Below are positions 55,331-63,294 of a stretch of DNA of 64,000 nucleotides, piece after piece. The notes beneath the pieces are model-generated. The model saw only the letters and a program-made list of their open reading frames with translations. It had not been told where the DNA came from and ran no database searches. The DNA lies in the NCBI RefSeq assembly GCF_017876115.1, contig NZ_JAGINO010000003.1, positions 248,001 through 312,000 of the forward strand. The letters run 5' to 3'. This DNA comes from Azospirillum picis. GTDB taxonomy: Bacteria; Pseudomonadota; Alphaproteobacteria; Azospirillales; Azospirillaceae. The position numbers and the translations under genes were made by a program. Numbering within the stretch: position 1 is the first letter of the stretch; every line of letters begins with the position of its first letter.

Positions 55331-56902
55331 ATGCTTTTTTCGGAACTTGGGCTTGGCCCTGACGTCCTGCGCGCCATCGAGGACAAGGGTTACACCCAAC
55401 CGACGCCCATTCAGGAACAGGCCATTCCCTGTGTCCTGCAACGCCGCGACGTGCTGGGCTGCGCGCAGACGGGCACCGGCAAGACGGCGAGCTTCACCTT
55501 GCCGATGATCGACATCCTGGCATCGGGTCGCGCCCGCGCGCGGATGCCGCGGTCGCTGATTCTGGAGCCGACGCGCGAACTGGCCGCCCAGGTGGCGGAA
55601 AGCTTCGAGATTTACGGCAAGTACCACAAGCTCAGCATGGCGCTGCTGATCGGCGGCGAAACCTTCACCGAACAGGTGAAGAAGCTCGATCGCGGCGTGG
55701 ATGTGCTGATCGCGACTCCGGGCCGGCTGATCGACCTGTTCGAGCGCGGCAACATCATGCTGAACGACATCAAGGTCTTCGTCATCGACGAAGCCGACCG
55801 CATGCTCGACATGGGCTTCATCCCGGACATCGAGCGCATCGTCAGCAAGCTGCCGAAGAACCGCCAGACGCTGTTCTTCTCCGCCACCATGCCGCCGGAA
55901 ATCCGCCGGCTGGCCGACGCCTTCCTGACGGAGCCGCTGGAGATCAGCGTCGCCCCTCCCGCCTCGCCGGCCGAGACGGTGACGCAGGCCATGGTGGTCG
56001 TGCATGAGATGGACAAGCGCAAGGCGCTGCGCCATCTGCTGCAGACTGAGGACGTCAAGAACGCCTTCATCTTCTGCAACCGCAAGCGCGACATCGCGGT
56101 GCTGCAGAAGTCGCTGGAGCGTCACGGCTTCAATGCCGGCGCACTGCACGGCGACATGGTGCAGTCCAAACGGACGGAGACGCTGGAGCGCTTCAAGCAG
56201 GGCGAGATCACGCTCTTGGTCTGCTCCGACGTCGCGGCCCGCGGCATCGACGTGCAGGGATTGAGCCACGTCTTCAATTTCGACGTCCCGCTGACGCCCG
56301 ACGACTACGTGCACCGGATCGGCCGCACCGGCCGTGCCGGCAAGCAGGGCCGCGCCTTCATGCTGGCGACGCCGGACGACACCAAGCTGGTCAACGCCAT
56401 CACGCGCCTCATCAAGCGGGAGATCCCCATGATCGCCATCGACGGCCTGGAGACGGCCGAGTTGAGCGAGGAAGAAAGCGCCTCCCGTTCGCGCGGCCGT
56501 GGCGGCCGCGGCAACAAGTCCGAGCCGCGGGGCCGGGGTGGACGCGACGCCGCCCGCGAGGAACGCGCGCCGCGTGAAGAGCGTGCCCCGCGCGAGGAAC
56601 GTGCCGCCCGCGACGAGCGCGCGCCCCGTGAAGACCGGCAGCCCCGTGAGGAGCGCGTCGCCCGTGACGAGCGCACCGTCCGTGAGGACCGGCAGCCGCG
56701 CGAATCCCTGGCGGCCGCCGAGGCCCGTCGCAACAACGATCCGCGCCGCGACCGTGAGCGCGACCGCCGCCGCCGCCGTGACGAGGACGAGGACGACGTG
56801 CCCGTCATCGGCTTCGGCGACCATATGCCGGCCTTCATGCTGCGGTCGGCCCGCCCCCGCCGCGCATCGGACACGGCCGGCGACGCGGCGCAGGAGGGCT
56901 GA
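55331..56902 (+). CDS. DEAD-box ATP-dependent RNA helicase (RhlE-like)
   Basis: 523 residues. RecA-like core 1-380: Q motif (FSELGL, GYTQPTPIQEQAI), Walker A AQTGTGKT (45-52), DEAD (153-156), SAT (184-186) and HRIGRTGRAG. The C-terminal ~140 residues are disordered and charged: GR-rich block, then eight in-frame hexads of the REERAP type (about residues 409-456) and a final Arg/Asp/Glu run ending in a short FMLRSARPRRAS tail. Such tails bind RNA or favour condensation. The ATG at 55331 is chosen over longer frames. Confidence 0.93.
   Translation: MLFSELGLGPDVLRAIEDKGYTQPTPIQEQAIPCVLQRRDVLGCAQTGTGKTASFTLPMIDILASGRARARMPRSLILEPTRELAAQVAESFEIYGKYHKLSMALLIGGETFTEQVKKLDRGVDVLIATPGRLIDLFERGNIMLNDIKVFVIDEADRMLDMGFIPDIERIVSKLPKNRQTLFFSATMPPEIRRLADAFLTEPLEISVAPPASPAETVTQAMVVVHEMDKRKALRHLLQTEDVKNAFIFCNRKRDIAVLQKSLERHGFNAGALHGDMVQSKRTETLERFKQGEITLLVCSDVAARGIDVQGLSHVFNFDVPLTPDDYVHRIGRTGRAGKQGRAFMLATPDDTKLVNAITRLIKREIPMIAIDGLETAELSEEESASRSRGRGGRGNKSEPRGRGGRDAAREERAPREERAPREERAARDERAPREDRQPREERVARDERTVREDRQPRESLAAAEARRNNDPRRDRERDRRRRRDEDEDDVPVIGFGDHMPAFMLRSARPRRASDTAGDAAQEG
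56555..56698. repeat. 18-bp-period coding repeat encoding REERAP-type hexads
   Basis: Eight consecutive 18-base units encode six-residue blocks (REERAP, REERAP, REERAA, RDERAP, REDRQP, REERVA, RDERTV, REDRQP). Units 4-5 and 7-8 are near copies, pointing to duplication of a two-to-three-unit block. Confidence 0.85.
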
Positions 56903-56907
56903 AGCCC

Positions 56908-57150
56908 GTGCAGACCATCTTCATCATGGTCAAGTGCGATCTCGGCAAGGCCTACGAGGTCGCCGACCAGGCCGTGCAGATGATCGAACAGGTGTCGGAG
57001 GTGCATTCCATCTCCGGCCAGCATGACCTGCTGATGAAGTGCTATCTGAAGCAGGACGACGACATCGGCCGTTTCGTGACCGAGCATGTCCAGACCCTGC
57101 CCGGCGTGCGGGACACCTTCACGCTGATTGCCTACAAGGCCTTCGCGTAA
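56908..57150 (+). CDS. Stand-alone Lrp/AsnC ligand-binding (RAM) domain protein
   Basis: 80 residues, the effector domain of Lrp/AsnC regulators without the DNA-binding half: TIFIMVKCDLGKAYEVADQ, VHSISGQHDLLMKCYL and GVRDTFTLIAYKAF. Probably an octamer-forming amino-acid sensor. GTG start 5 bases after the helicase stop, so co-transcribed. A T-rich terminator follows. Confidence 0.9.
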   Translation: MQTIFIMVKCDLGKAYEVADQAVQMIEQVSEVHSISGQHDLLMKCYLKQDDDIGRFVTEHVQTLPGVRDTFTLIAYKAFA

Positions 57151-57168
57151 GCAGCGGCCCTTTATCCG

Positions 57169-57206
57169 CCTCCTCTCCCGGCCACCGCCGGGGAGGAGGC
57201 TTTTTT
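57169..57206 (+). terminator. Intrinsic terminator after the helicase/Lrp-like pair
   Basis: 13-bp GC-rich stem with one bulged T, loop CACC, then six T. Starts 19 bases after the stop. Confidence 0.85.
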
Positions 57207-57211
57207 GCATC

Positions 57212-57253
57212 TAGAGTCTGTCTGGTGCTTATTGAAGCACCAGACAGACTCTA
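57212..57253. repeat. Perfect 19-bp inverted repeat
   Basis: TAGAGTCTGTCTGGTGCTT, loop ATTG, then its exact complement. AT-richer than the flanks and located just after the terminator above and before the convergent ArsC-like gene. It could be a bidirectional transcription barrier, a palindromic repeat element, or a mobile-element relic. Confidence 0.95.
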
Positions 57254-57280
57254 AGCTTTTGGTTTTCCGTGTGATTCACA

Positions 57281-57715
57281 TTAGGCCGCCGGGGCTTTGA
57301 CGAAATGCTGATGCCCGTGGTCGCACTGGCCCCGGGCATGTTTGTCGTCACAGCTCTCGCCGGAGGTGAGGCCGATCCACGCATGGAGCGCGGCCGGATC
57401 GAAACCGGCTTCGCGGCGGTCGCCGACCTGGATCAGCGGACGGCGAATCAGGTCGCGATCGGTCAGCATGGCGGCCAGCGCGCCCGACTCGCCCAGTTCG
57501 CCGGGCCTGACGCGTCCCGAGCGGATCGCCGCGGCGCGGCGGTTGAACCAAGACTCGACCTCCTTGTCGCCGAAGAAGGGACGCAGCTCGCCGGCCGTCA
57601 GATCGGTCGCCGCGAGGTCGCGTTCGATCAGGCGGTGGCCTGCGGCGGCGAGCTGCTGCCGCTGCTTGGCGTTCACCGGACATCCGGGCATCGCATAGAA
57701 AATCACCTCGGCCAT
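57281..57715 (-). CDS. ArsC-like nitrogenase-associated protein
   Basis: 144 residues, thioredoxin-like ArsC/Spx fold. Start AEVIFYAMPGCPVNAKQRQQL has one cysteine of the usual CxxC position (C12) but Val-Asn-Ala instead of a second cysteine. LRPFFGDKEVESWFNRRAAAIRSG and LIRRPLIQVGDRREAGFD match the nitrogenase-associated ArsC subfamily known from diazotrophs (from memory). An unusual His/Cys-rich C-terminal tail (SCDDKHARGQCDHGHQHF) looks metal-binding. Role unknown; it hints at a nitrogen-fixing host. Convergent with the Lrp-like gene. Confidence 0.82.
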   Translation of the reverse strand: MAEVIFYAMPGCPVNAKQRQQLAAAGHRLIERDLAATDLTAGELRPFFGDKEVESWFNRRAAAIRSGRVRPGELGESGALAAMLTDRDLIRRPLIQVGDRREAGFDPAALHAWIGLTSGESCDDKHARGQCDHGHQHFVKAPAA

Positions 57716-57809
57716 TCGGGTGCTCCGCGGTCTGGGAAGTCGGGGGGAGTGCCTGATCGGAGAGACCAATCAGGACCGATTTCGTCCAGTCTAGCGGCAG
57801 CGTCGCATG

Positions 57810-57837
57810 AAAAAGGGCGCGACAGAATGCCGCGCCC
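57810..57837 (-). terminator. Intrinsic terminator of the ABC-importer operon
   Basis: Minus strand GGGCGCG, 9-base loop, CGCGCCC, then five T. 38 bases after the binding-protein stop and before the ArsC-like gene. The other strand also has a T-run, so it may work both ways. Confidence 0.8.
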
Positions 57838-57875
57838 ACATTTTTTATAGGGATATTTTTCCGGCCGCCGCCGGC

Positions 57876-58904
57876 TCACTTGTTCAGGCGCTTCAGCGCA
57901 TCGGCGACGAACTGGTTGGTGTAGGTCTTGGAAAGATCGATGTCGGCGCTCTTCACCGCCGGATCGAAGGCCTTCAATACGGTCAGCGCCGCCTCGGCTC
58001 CGGCTTGGCTGAACTGCCCGTCCGGCGAATAGGTCGGTTTCGAATGCTCGAACGCCTGTGCGTAGAGCGTCTTGTTGCCCAGGAAGAACTCCTCCGGAAG
58101 CACCTTCAGCACGTCCTCGGTCGACGCCTTGTTGAGCCACAGCATGGTGCGGACGAAGACGTCGGCCAGCGCCTGGGTGGTCTTCGGGTTCTCCTTGATG
58201 AAGTCCGGTCGGGTGTAGAGGACCGCCGCCGGGTACGGGCCGCCATAGACGTCCATCGTGCCCTTCTCGGTGCGGGTGTCGGCCAGGATGGTGATGTCGC
58301 CGTCGGACTGCGCCTGGCTGATCACCGGATCCAGGTTGACGATGGCGTCGATCTCACCGCGCTTGATCGCGGCGATGGAGCTGGCGCCGCCGCCGACGCC
58401 GATGACCGACACGTCCTCGGGCGTCATGCCGTTCTTGGTCAGCACGTAGTTGAGCATGAAGTTGGTGGAGGAGCCGGGAGCGGTCACGCCGACCTTCTTG
58501 CCCTTCAGGTCCTTCGCCGACTTGATGCTGCCCGCGCTGTTCACCGCCGCCAGCACGATGCCCGGATAGCGGCCGAGCTGGACGACGGCAACGATCGGCT
58601 GGCTCTTGGCCTGCATCTGGATGGTGTGGTCGTAGGCACCGGTGACGACGTCGGCGGAGCCGCCGACCAGCGCCTGCAGGCTCTTCGCCCCACCGCCGAA
58701 ATCGCTGATCTCGACGTTCAGCCCGGCTTCCTTGAAATAGCCGAGGCGTTCCGCCAGCGTCAGCGGCAAATAGTAGAGCAGCGGCTTGCCGCCGACCGCG
58801 ATCTTGATGTCGGTCTTCTCCAGCTTCTCCTGCGCGGCGGCGCCACCGGTGGCCCCCAGCGTGAGGACGACCGCCGCGGCGGCGATCAGTGACTTCAAGT
58901 TCAT
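57876..58904 (-). CDS. ABC importer periplasmic binding protein (NMT1/SsuA/TauA-like)
   Basis: 342 residues. Signal peptide 1-24 (MNLKSLIAAAAVVLTLGATG start). NMT1/THI5-like fold: PLTLAERLGYFKEAGLNVEI, AKDLKGKKVGVTAPGSS, AIVNLDPVISQAQ. Members bind nitrate, alkanesulfonate, taurine, or pyrimidine precursors; the ligand cannot be told. Strong ribosome site GGGAGGAG before the ATG at 58904. Last gene of the operon ATPase-permease-binding protein. Confidence 0.9.
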   Translation of the reverse strand: MNLKSLIAAAAVVLTLGATGGAAAQEKLEKTDIKIAVGGKPLLYYLPLTLAERLGYFKEAGLNVEISDFGGGAKSLQALVGGSADVVTGAYDHTIQMQAKSQPIVAVVQLGRYPGIVLAAVNSAGSIKSAKDLKGKKVGVTAPGSSTNFMLNYVLTKNGMTPEDVSVIGVGGGASSIAAIKRGEIDAIVNLDPVISQAQSDGDITILADTRTEKGTMDVYGGPYPAAVLYTRPDFIKENPKTTQALADVFVRTMLWLNKASTEDVLKVLPEEFFLGNKTLYAQAFEHSKPTYSPDGQFSQAGAEAALTVLKAFDPAVKSADIDLSKTYTNQFVADALKRLNK

Positions 58905-58927
58905 CGCAACTCCTCCCTTTCTTGGAT

Positions 58928-59728
58928 TCAATGCTGCCCGCCGTGATTGTCCTGCGGGCGCCAATGCAACAGGCGCTTCTCGATGACGGTGACGGCCGAG
59001 TCGATCAGGACGACGAAGACGGTCAGGACCAGCATGCCGGAGAAGACGCCGACCGTGTCGAACACCCCCTCCGCCTGGTGGATGCGGTAGCCGAGCCCGG
59101 CGGCGGACCCCAGATACTCGCCGACCACCGCGCCGACCATGGCGAAGCCGACCGCGGTGTGCAGCGACGAGAAGACCCAGGACAGGGCGGACGGCAGGTA
59201 GACGTGGCGGAACAGGTGGCGGGAATTGGCGCCCAGCATGCGGGCGTTGGCCAGCACCACCGGGCTGACCTCCTTCACGCCCTGGTAGACGTTGAAGAAG
59301 ACGATGAAGAAGACCAGCGTCACCCCGAGCGCGACCTTCGACCAGATGCCCAGGCCGAGCCACAGTGCGAAGATCGGCGCCAGCACGACGCGCGGCAGCG
59401 CGTTGACCGCCTTGATGTAGGGATCGAAGACCACCGAGATCAGCGGCGCGCGGGCGAACCAGAAGCCGAAGGCGATTCCGGCCACGGTGCCGATGACGAA
59501 GGCCAGCGCCGTCTCCAGCAGCGTGATGCCGAGATGGTACCAGATGACGCCGGAGGCGAAATCGCTCCAGGTCCGTGCGAGCACCGCCCCCGGCGTGCCG
59601 AAGAAGAAGGGGCTGAGGATCTTGGTTTCGGTCAGGACGTGCCACAGTCCGAAGAAGGCAACCAGGACGCAGAGCTGCAGCAGCAGGATGACCGGACGGC
59701 TTGGCAGGCGTTTGGCGTGGGATCTCAT
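58928..59728 (-). CDS. ABC importer permease (SsuC/TauC family)
   Basis: 266 residues with about six membrane helices and the BPD_transp_1 EAA-like region (ALPRVVLAPIFALWLGLG). Moves the same substrate across the inner membrane. 7 bases from the ATPase stop upstream and 23 bases from the binding-protein gene. Confidence 0.93.
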   Translation of the reverse strand: MRSHAKRLPSRPVILLLQLCVLVAFFGLWHVLTETKILSPFFFGTPGAVLARTWSDFASGVIWYHLGITLLETALAFVIGTVAGIAFGFWFARAPLISVVFDPYIKAVNALPRVVLAPIFALWLGLGIWSKVALGVTLVFFIVFFNVYQGVKEVSPVVLANARMLGANSRHLFRHVYLPSALSWVFSSLHTAVGFAMVGAVVGEYLGSAAGLGYRIHQAEGVFDTVGVFSGMLVLTVFVVLIDSAVTVIEKRLLHWRPQDNHGGQH

Positions 59729-59735
59729 CGTCTCG

Positions 59736-60560
59736 TCACCGCAGCTTGGTTTGGGCGTAGCCCTTCAGCACTTCGTCGCGAAGCTGGCCCCAGATCTCCT
59801 GGTGCAGATCGAGGAAGCGCGGGGTCATGCGGATTTCCGCCACGTCGCGCGGCCGTTCCAGGTCGATGCGGTACTCGCCGATCAGCCGCGATCCGGGACC
59901 GGCCGACAGCACCAGCACCCGGTCGGACATGGCGATCGCCTCCTCCAGGTCGTGGGTGATGAAGACCACCGACTTGCGGTCGGCCGCCCACAGCTCCAGC
60001 AGTTCGTTCTCCATCATCTGCCGGGTCTGGATGTCGAGCGCCGAGAACGGCTCGTCCATCAGGATGATCTTCGGGTCGACGATCAGCGTCTGCGCCAGCG
60101 CGACGCGCTTGCGCATGCCGCCGGAAAGCTGGTGCGGGAAGCGGTCGCCGAACCCCTCCAGCCCGACGCGCGCAAGCCAGGGCCGCGCCCGCTCCCGCGC
60201 CTCCGCCTTGGCAACGCCGCGGAACTCCAGTCCCGCCGCCACATTGTCGAGCGCCGACTTCCAGGGCATCAGCGCCTCGGCCTGGAACATGTAGCCGGCC
60301 TTCGGATTGATGCCGGTCACCGGCTGGCCGAAGGACAGCGCCCGTCCCTCGCTGGGCTTCAGCAACCCGGCGGCGACGTTCAGCATGGTCGATTTCCCGC
60401 TGCCGGTCGGGCCGACGATCGACACGAATTCCCCGTCGGCGACGGTGAAGCTGGCTCCTTGTACGGCGGTGTAGGAGCGCCCCCGGCCGTCGGGGGAAGG
60501 GAAGCTGCAGGTCACGCCATCCAGTTGGAGGGCGGGCGCCGCGGCGGCGGCCTCGGCCAT
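59736..60560 (-). CDS. ABC importer ATPase (SsuB/TauB family)
   Basis: 274 residues. Walker A GPTGSGKST (50-58), Q-loop Q93, signature LSGGM (145-149), Walker B IILMDEP (165-171) and switch His in VVFITHDLEEA. The ATG at 60560 follows GAAGGACG. First gene of the three-gene operon; the divergent neighbour is an FtsH paralogue. Confidence 0.95.
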   Translation of the reverse strand: MAEAAAAAPALQLDGVTCSFPSPDGRGRSYTAVQGASFTVADGEFVSIVGPTGSGKSTMLNVAAGLLKPSEGRALSFGQPVTGINPKAGYMFQAEALMPWKSALDNVAAGLEFRGVAKAEARERARPWLARVGLEGFGDRFPHQLSGGMRKRVALAQTLIVDPKIILMDEPFSALDIQTRQMMENELLELWAADRKSVVFITHDLEEAIAMSDRVLVLSAGPGSRLIGEYRIDLERPRDVAEIRMTPRFLDLHQEIWGQLRDEVLKGYAQTKLR

Positions 60561-60870
60561 GAGGTATCGTCCTTCGTTGGGTGATGCGGGCTTGGTTTCC
60601 CGTCCGCTTGGCTGCGAGCGTGCGCAATCTTGTTTGCGCCACATACTGTCCGAAGTGGCGCCGATGGGCAACCAATTGAGATCTACGCAGAATCCGCAAG
60701 GTTGACCCGGCTGCCTCAGAGCGTCCCGACCCGGCCGCCGGCCAAGCCTCTGGTGTCAAAGAAGAGACTTGGCCCGTTATCCGTTGCCCGCCGGTGAGCC
60801 GGTGCCGCATCAATGGCATAGGCCGAAAGCCAGTCCCTCCCCCGTTCAGTGTCCCCTTTGCGGAGTCGCC
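60561..60870. other. 310-base divergent gap between the ABC operon and the FtsH-like gene
   Basis: No gene seen. Holds an imperfect inverted repeat (GGCCAAG-C-CTCT at 60740-60751 with AGAG-A-CTTGGCC at 60763-60774). Promoters for both operons must lie here; I could not place them confidently. Confidence 0.5.
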
Positions 60871-62652
60871 ATGCCCACGCTGCCGAAACGCCCGTTGATC
60901 GCGCTTGCCGTCCTGGCAGGCCTTCTCGCCGCGTGGCTGGGTTTCGCAGCCTGGTACGATCACCGCCAGCGGGCCGAGGAGCAGCCGGCGACCTACAGCA
61001 TGCTGATCGACCGCGCCGCCCGCGGCGAGATCGCCTCCGTCACCTTCGCCGGCGGTGCCGGCCATGCAGAGGCCGCCGACGGATCGCGCTACCGCGTGGT
61101 CATGCCGGTCACCGACGACCTGCTGAAGGAACTGCGCGCCCAAAAGGTGGCCGTCGCCTTTGATGACGGCCCCGGGGGGCTGATCGCGCAGACCGTCACC
61201 GTGCTCGACCGTGTCGCTCCGTTCCTGGTGGTCGCGCTCCTGATCGGCGGCCTGCTGCTGAGCGGCGGCCAGTTCTTCGGGATGGGCCGCAGCACCCGGA
61301 TCCGTCCGGAGGACACCGGCACCGTCTTCCGCGACGTCGCCGGCGTCGACGAAGCCAAGGAGGAGCTGCGCGAGACGGTGCAGTTCCTGAAGGACCCCCG
61401 CCGCTTCGCCATGGCGGGCGCCCGCGTGCCGAAGGGCATTCTGCTGGTCGGCCCGCCGGGAACCGGCAAGACGATGCTGGCCAAGGCCGCGGCCGGCGAG
61501 GCCGGCGTCCCCTTCTTTGCCGCCTCCGGATCGGACTTCGTCGAGATGTTCGTCGGGCTGGGTGCGGCCCGCGTCCGCAGCCTGTTCAAGACCGCCCGCG
61601 CCAACGCCCCCTGCCTGCTGTTCATCGACGAGATCGATGCGCTCGCCGGCAAGCGCGGTGAATCGAACAGCCACTCCGAACGCGAGCAGACGCTGAACCA
61701 GCTCCTGGTCGAGATGGACGGGATCATCGAAGGCGGCGAGGTGGTGGTGATCGCCGCCACCAACCGGTCGGAGATGCTCGATCCCGCGGTCACCCGCCCC
61801 GGCCGCTTCGACCGCCACATCCATGTCGGGCTGCCCGACGTGGCGGGCCGCACCGCGATCCTGGATGTGCACGCCGGCCGCCTGACCCTGGCGCCGGACG
61901 TCTGCACCCGCACGGTCGCCCGCGGCACGCCGGGTTTCTCGGGTGCCGAACTGGCCAACCTCGCCAACGAGGCGGCGCTGTCGGCGGCCCGCCAGGGCCG
62001 GGTGATCGTCGGCATGTCGGATTTCGAGGCTGCAAAGGATCGTGTGCTGATGGGCACCGAGCGCCGCAGCCTCGCGCTGTCGGCCCACGAACGCCGCCTG
62101 ACCGCCTATCACGAGGCCGGCCACGCACTGGTTTCCCTTCGTTGTCCCGAGGCCGATCCGATCCACAAGGCCACCATCATCCCGCGCGGAGGCGCGCTGG
62201 GCATGGTGGTGCGTCTGCCGGAAGGCGACCGTGTCTCGGTTTCGCGCGCCAAGCTTCTGGCTGACATCTCCGTCGCCATGGCCGGACGTGCCGCTGAGGA
62301 GCTGATCTTCGGCGACGACCACGTCACGACCGGGGCCGAGGCCGATTTCCGCGCCGCCACCGACTTGGCCCGCCGCATGGTCGCCGCCTGGGGAATGAGC
62401 GAGGCCATCGGCTTCGTTTCCCATGCCGGGAACGATCCGGGCGCACGGTCGGAGCGGACGGCGTGGCGCATCGACGAGGAGATCCGCCGCATCACCGACG
62501 AGCGCATGGACCACGCCCGCCGCCTGCTGCGCACCGACCGCAACGCACTCGACGCGATCGCCAAGGCCCTGCTGGAGCGCGAAACGCTGTCCGGCGACGA
62601 GATCGCCGAACTGGCGGACCGGCAGGAGGAGCGGGCCACCGAAGCCGCCTGA
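60871..62652 (+). CDS. Short FtsH-family AAA+ zinc metalloprotease (paralogue)
   Basis: 593 residues versus about 640 for housekeeping FtsH. Membrane helix 1 (8-28), periplasmic part (30-112), helix 2 (113-132), AAA+ with Walker A GPPGTGKT (194-201), pore loop FVEMFVG (223-229), Walker B FIDEID (251-256), SRH TRPGRFDR (308-315), and M41 with HEAGH (414-418) and the third ligand D492. All catalytic residues are intact. The N-terminal region diverges strongly and the gene is not beside tilS/folP/glmM, its usual place, so I infer a second FtsH. The substrate is unknown. The ATG at 60871 follows GGAG. Confidence 0.9.
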   Translation: MPTLPKRPLIALAVLAGLLAAWLGFAAWYDHRQRAEEQPATYSMLIDRAARGEIASVTFAGGAGHAEAADGSRYRVVMPVTDDLLKELRAQKVAVAFDDGPGGLIAQTVTVLDRVAPFLVVALLIGGLLLSGGQFFGMGRSTRIRPEDTGTVFRDVAGVDEAKEELRETVQFLKDPRRFAMAGARVPKGILLVGPPGTGKTMLAKAAAGEAGVPFFAASGSDFVEMFVGLGAARVRSLFKTARANAPCLLFIDEIDALAGKRGESNSHSEREQTLNQLLVEMDGIIEGGEVVVIAATNRSEMLDPAVTRPGRFDRHIHVGLPDVAGRTAILDVHAGRLTLAPDVCTRTVARGTPGFSGAELANLANEAALSAARQGRVIVGMSDFEAAKDRVLMGTERRSLALSAHERRLTAYHEAGHALVSLRCPEADPIHKATIIPRGGALGMVVRLPEGDRVSVSRAKLLADISVAMAGRAAEELIFGDDHVTTGAEADFRAATDLARRMVAAWGMSEAIGFVSHAGNDPGARSERTAWRIDEEIRRITDERMDHARRLLRTDRNALDAIAKALLERETLSGDEIAELADRQEERATEAA

Positions 62653-62684
62653 GCGATCCGGTCACGCAACCGGCCACACCGCCG

Positions 62685-62704
62685 CCCGTGCCGTTTGGCG
62701 CGGG
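62685..62704 (+). terminator. Possible terminator of the FtsH-like gene
   Basis: CCCGTGCC/GGCGCGGG with one T-G wobble and a GTTT loop, 33 bases after the stop. No T-tract. Confidence 0.3.
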
Positions 62705-63169
62705 TCGCGGGGCCAGGGCGGTGAAGCCTCAGCCATATGGCACATTGCCGCAGCTTTGCATACGGGAGTAACGTAGGCCTGGGGACTGTGAGGAACGGAA
62801 AGAGAAGCGGAATGAGGGATCCTCTTATTCGGCACGCATCGCCCAGGACGTCAGCGCCTTTTCATTCCACTCCCTCCCATATCTTCGCCTTCCGGCTGTC
62901 GAGCCGCGGGAGGCATCCGGTCCACCGCCGGAACGGCAAAGCCGGAGTTTTCCGGATGGCCCTCGCCAAGCCGGCGACCACGCGTTTCGCTTCTCCCTGG
63001 ATGCCCGCGGCAGTCGAAGGCACATCTGTCCAGTCCCTCGGCGACCGCCGGCAAGATAGCGGCATCCTTCCGTCCAGCTTCCACATGCGGCAAGCGACAG
63101 GACACGGCGCGGGGCAAAAGCCTTCACGGCCCACGGCGTTTAAAAAACACTCTGAATTGGGGATGCAAA

Positions 63170-63240
63170 TCTGTTACAGACATGACACGCATTGTGACGG
63201 CCTGTGACGATCCTTTATAATTTCGAGTTTATTTTAAAAT
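63170..63240. promoter_or_regulatory. Repeat-rich probable control region of the response-regulator gene
   Basis: TCTGT-T-ACAGA inverted repeat (63170-63180), then TGTGACG direct repeats at 63193-63199 and 63203-63209 (one helical turn apart), then an AT-rich block with the palindrome ATTTTAAAAT (63231-63240). The spacing suits dimer binding by an OmpR-type regulator, possibly its own. Confidence 0.45.
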
Positions 63241-63294
63241 TTAGGCATTCTAGAGTGTGCGCTGTACGCTGGAATGGCGATCGGGAGAGGCAGC

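Larger units (their letters stand above)
62653..63294. other. 642-base gap before the response regulator
   Basis: I find no convincing gene. The composition drifts from GC-rich to AT-rich near 63220-63245. A 156-codon frame at 62737-63207 and an overlapping antisense frame lack domains or a proper ribosome site. The last 130 bases hold repeats that may be regulatory (next entry). Confidence 0.55.

Noticed and set aside
62737..63207. 156-codon frame before the response regulator
   Set aside because: No signal, domain or good ribosome site, and skewed composition; a real gene is possible but not supported.
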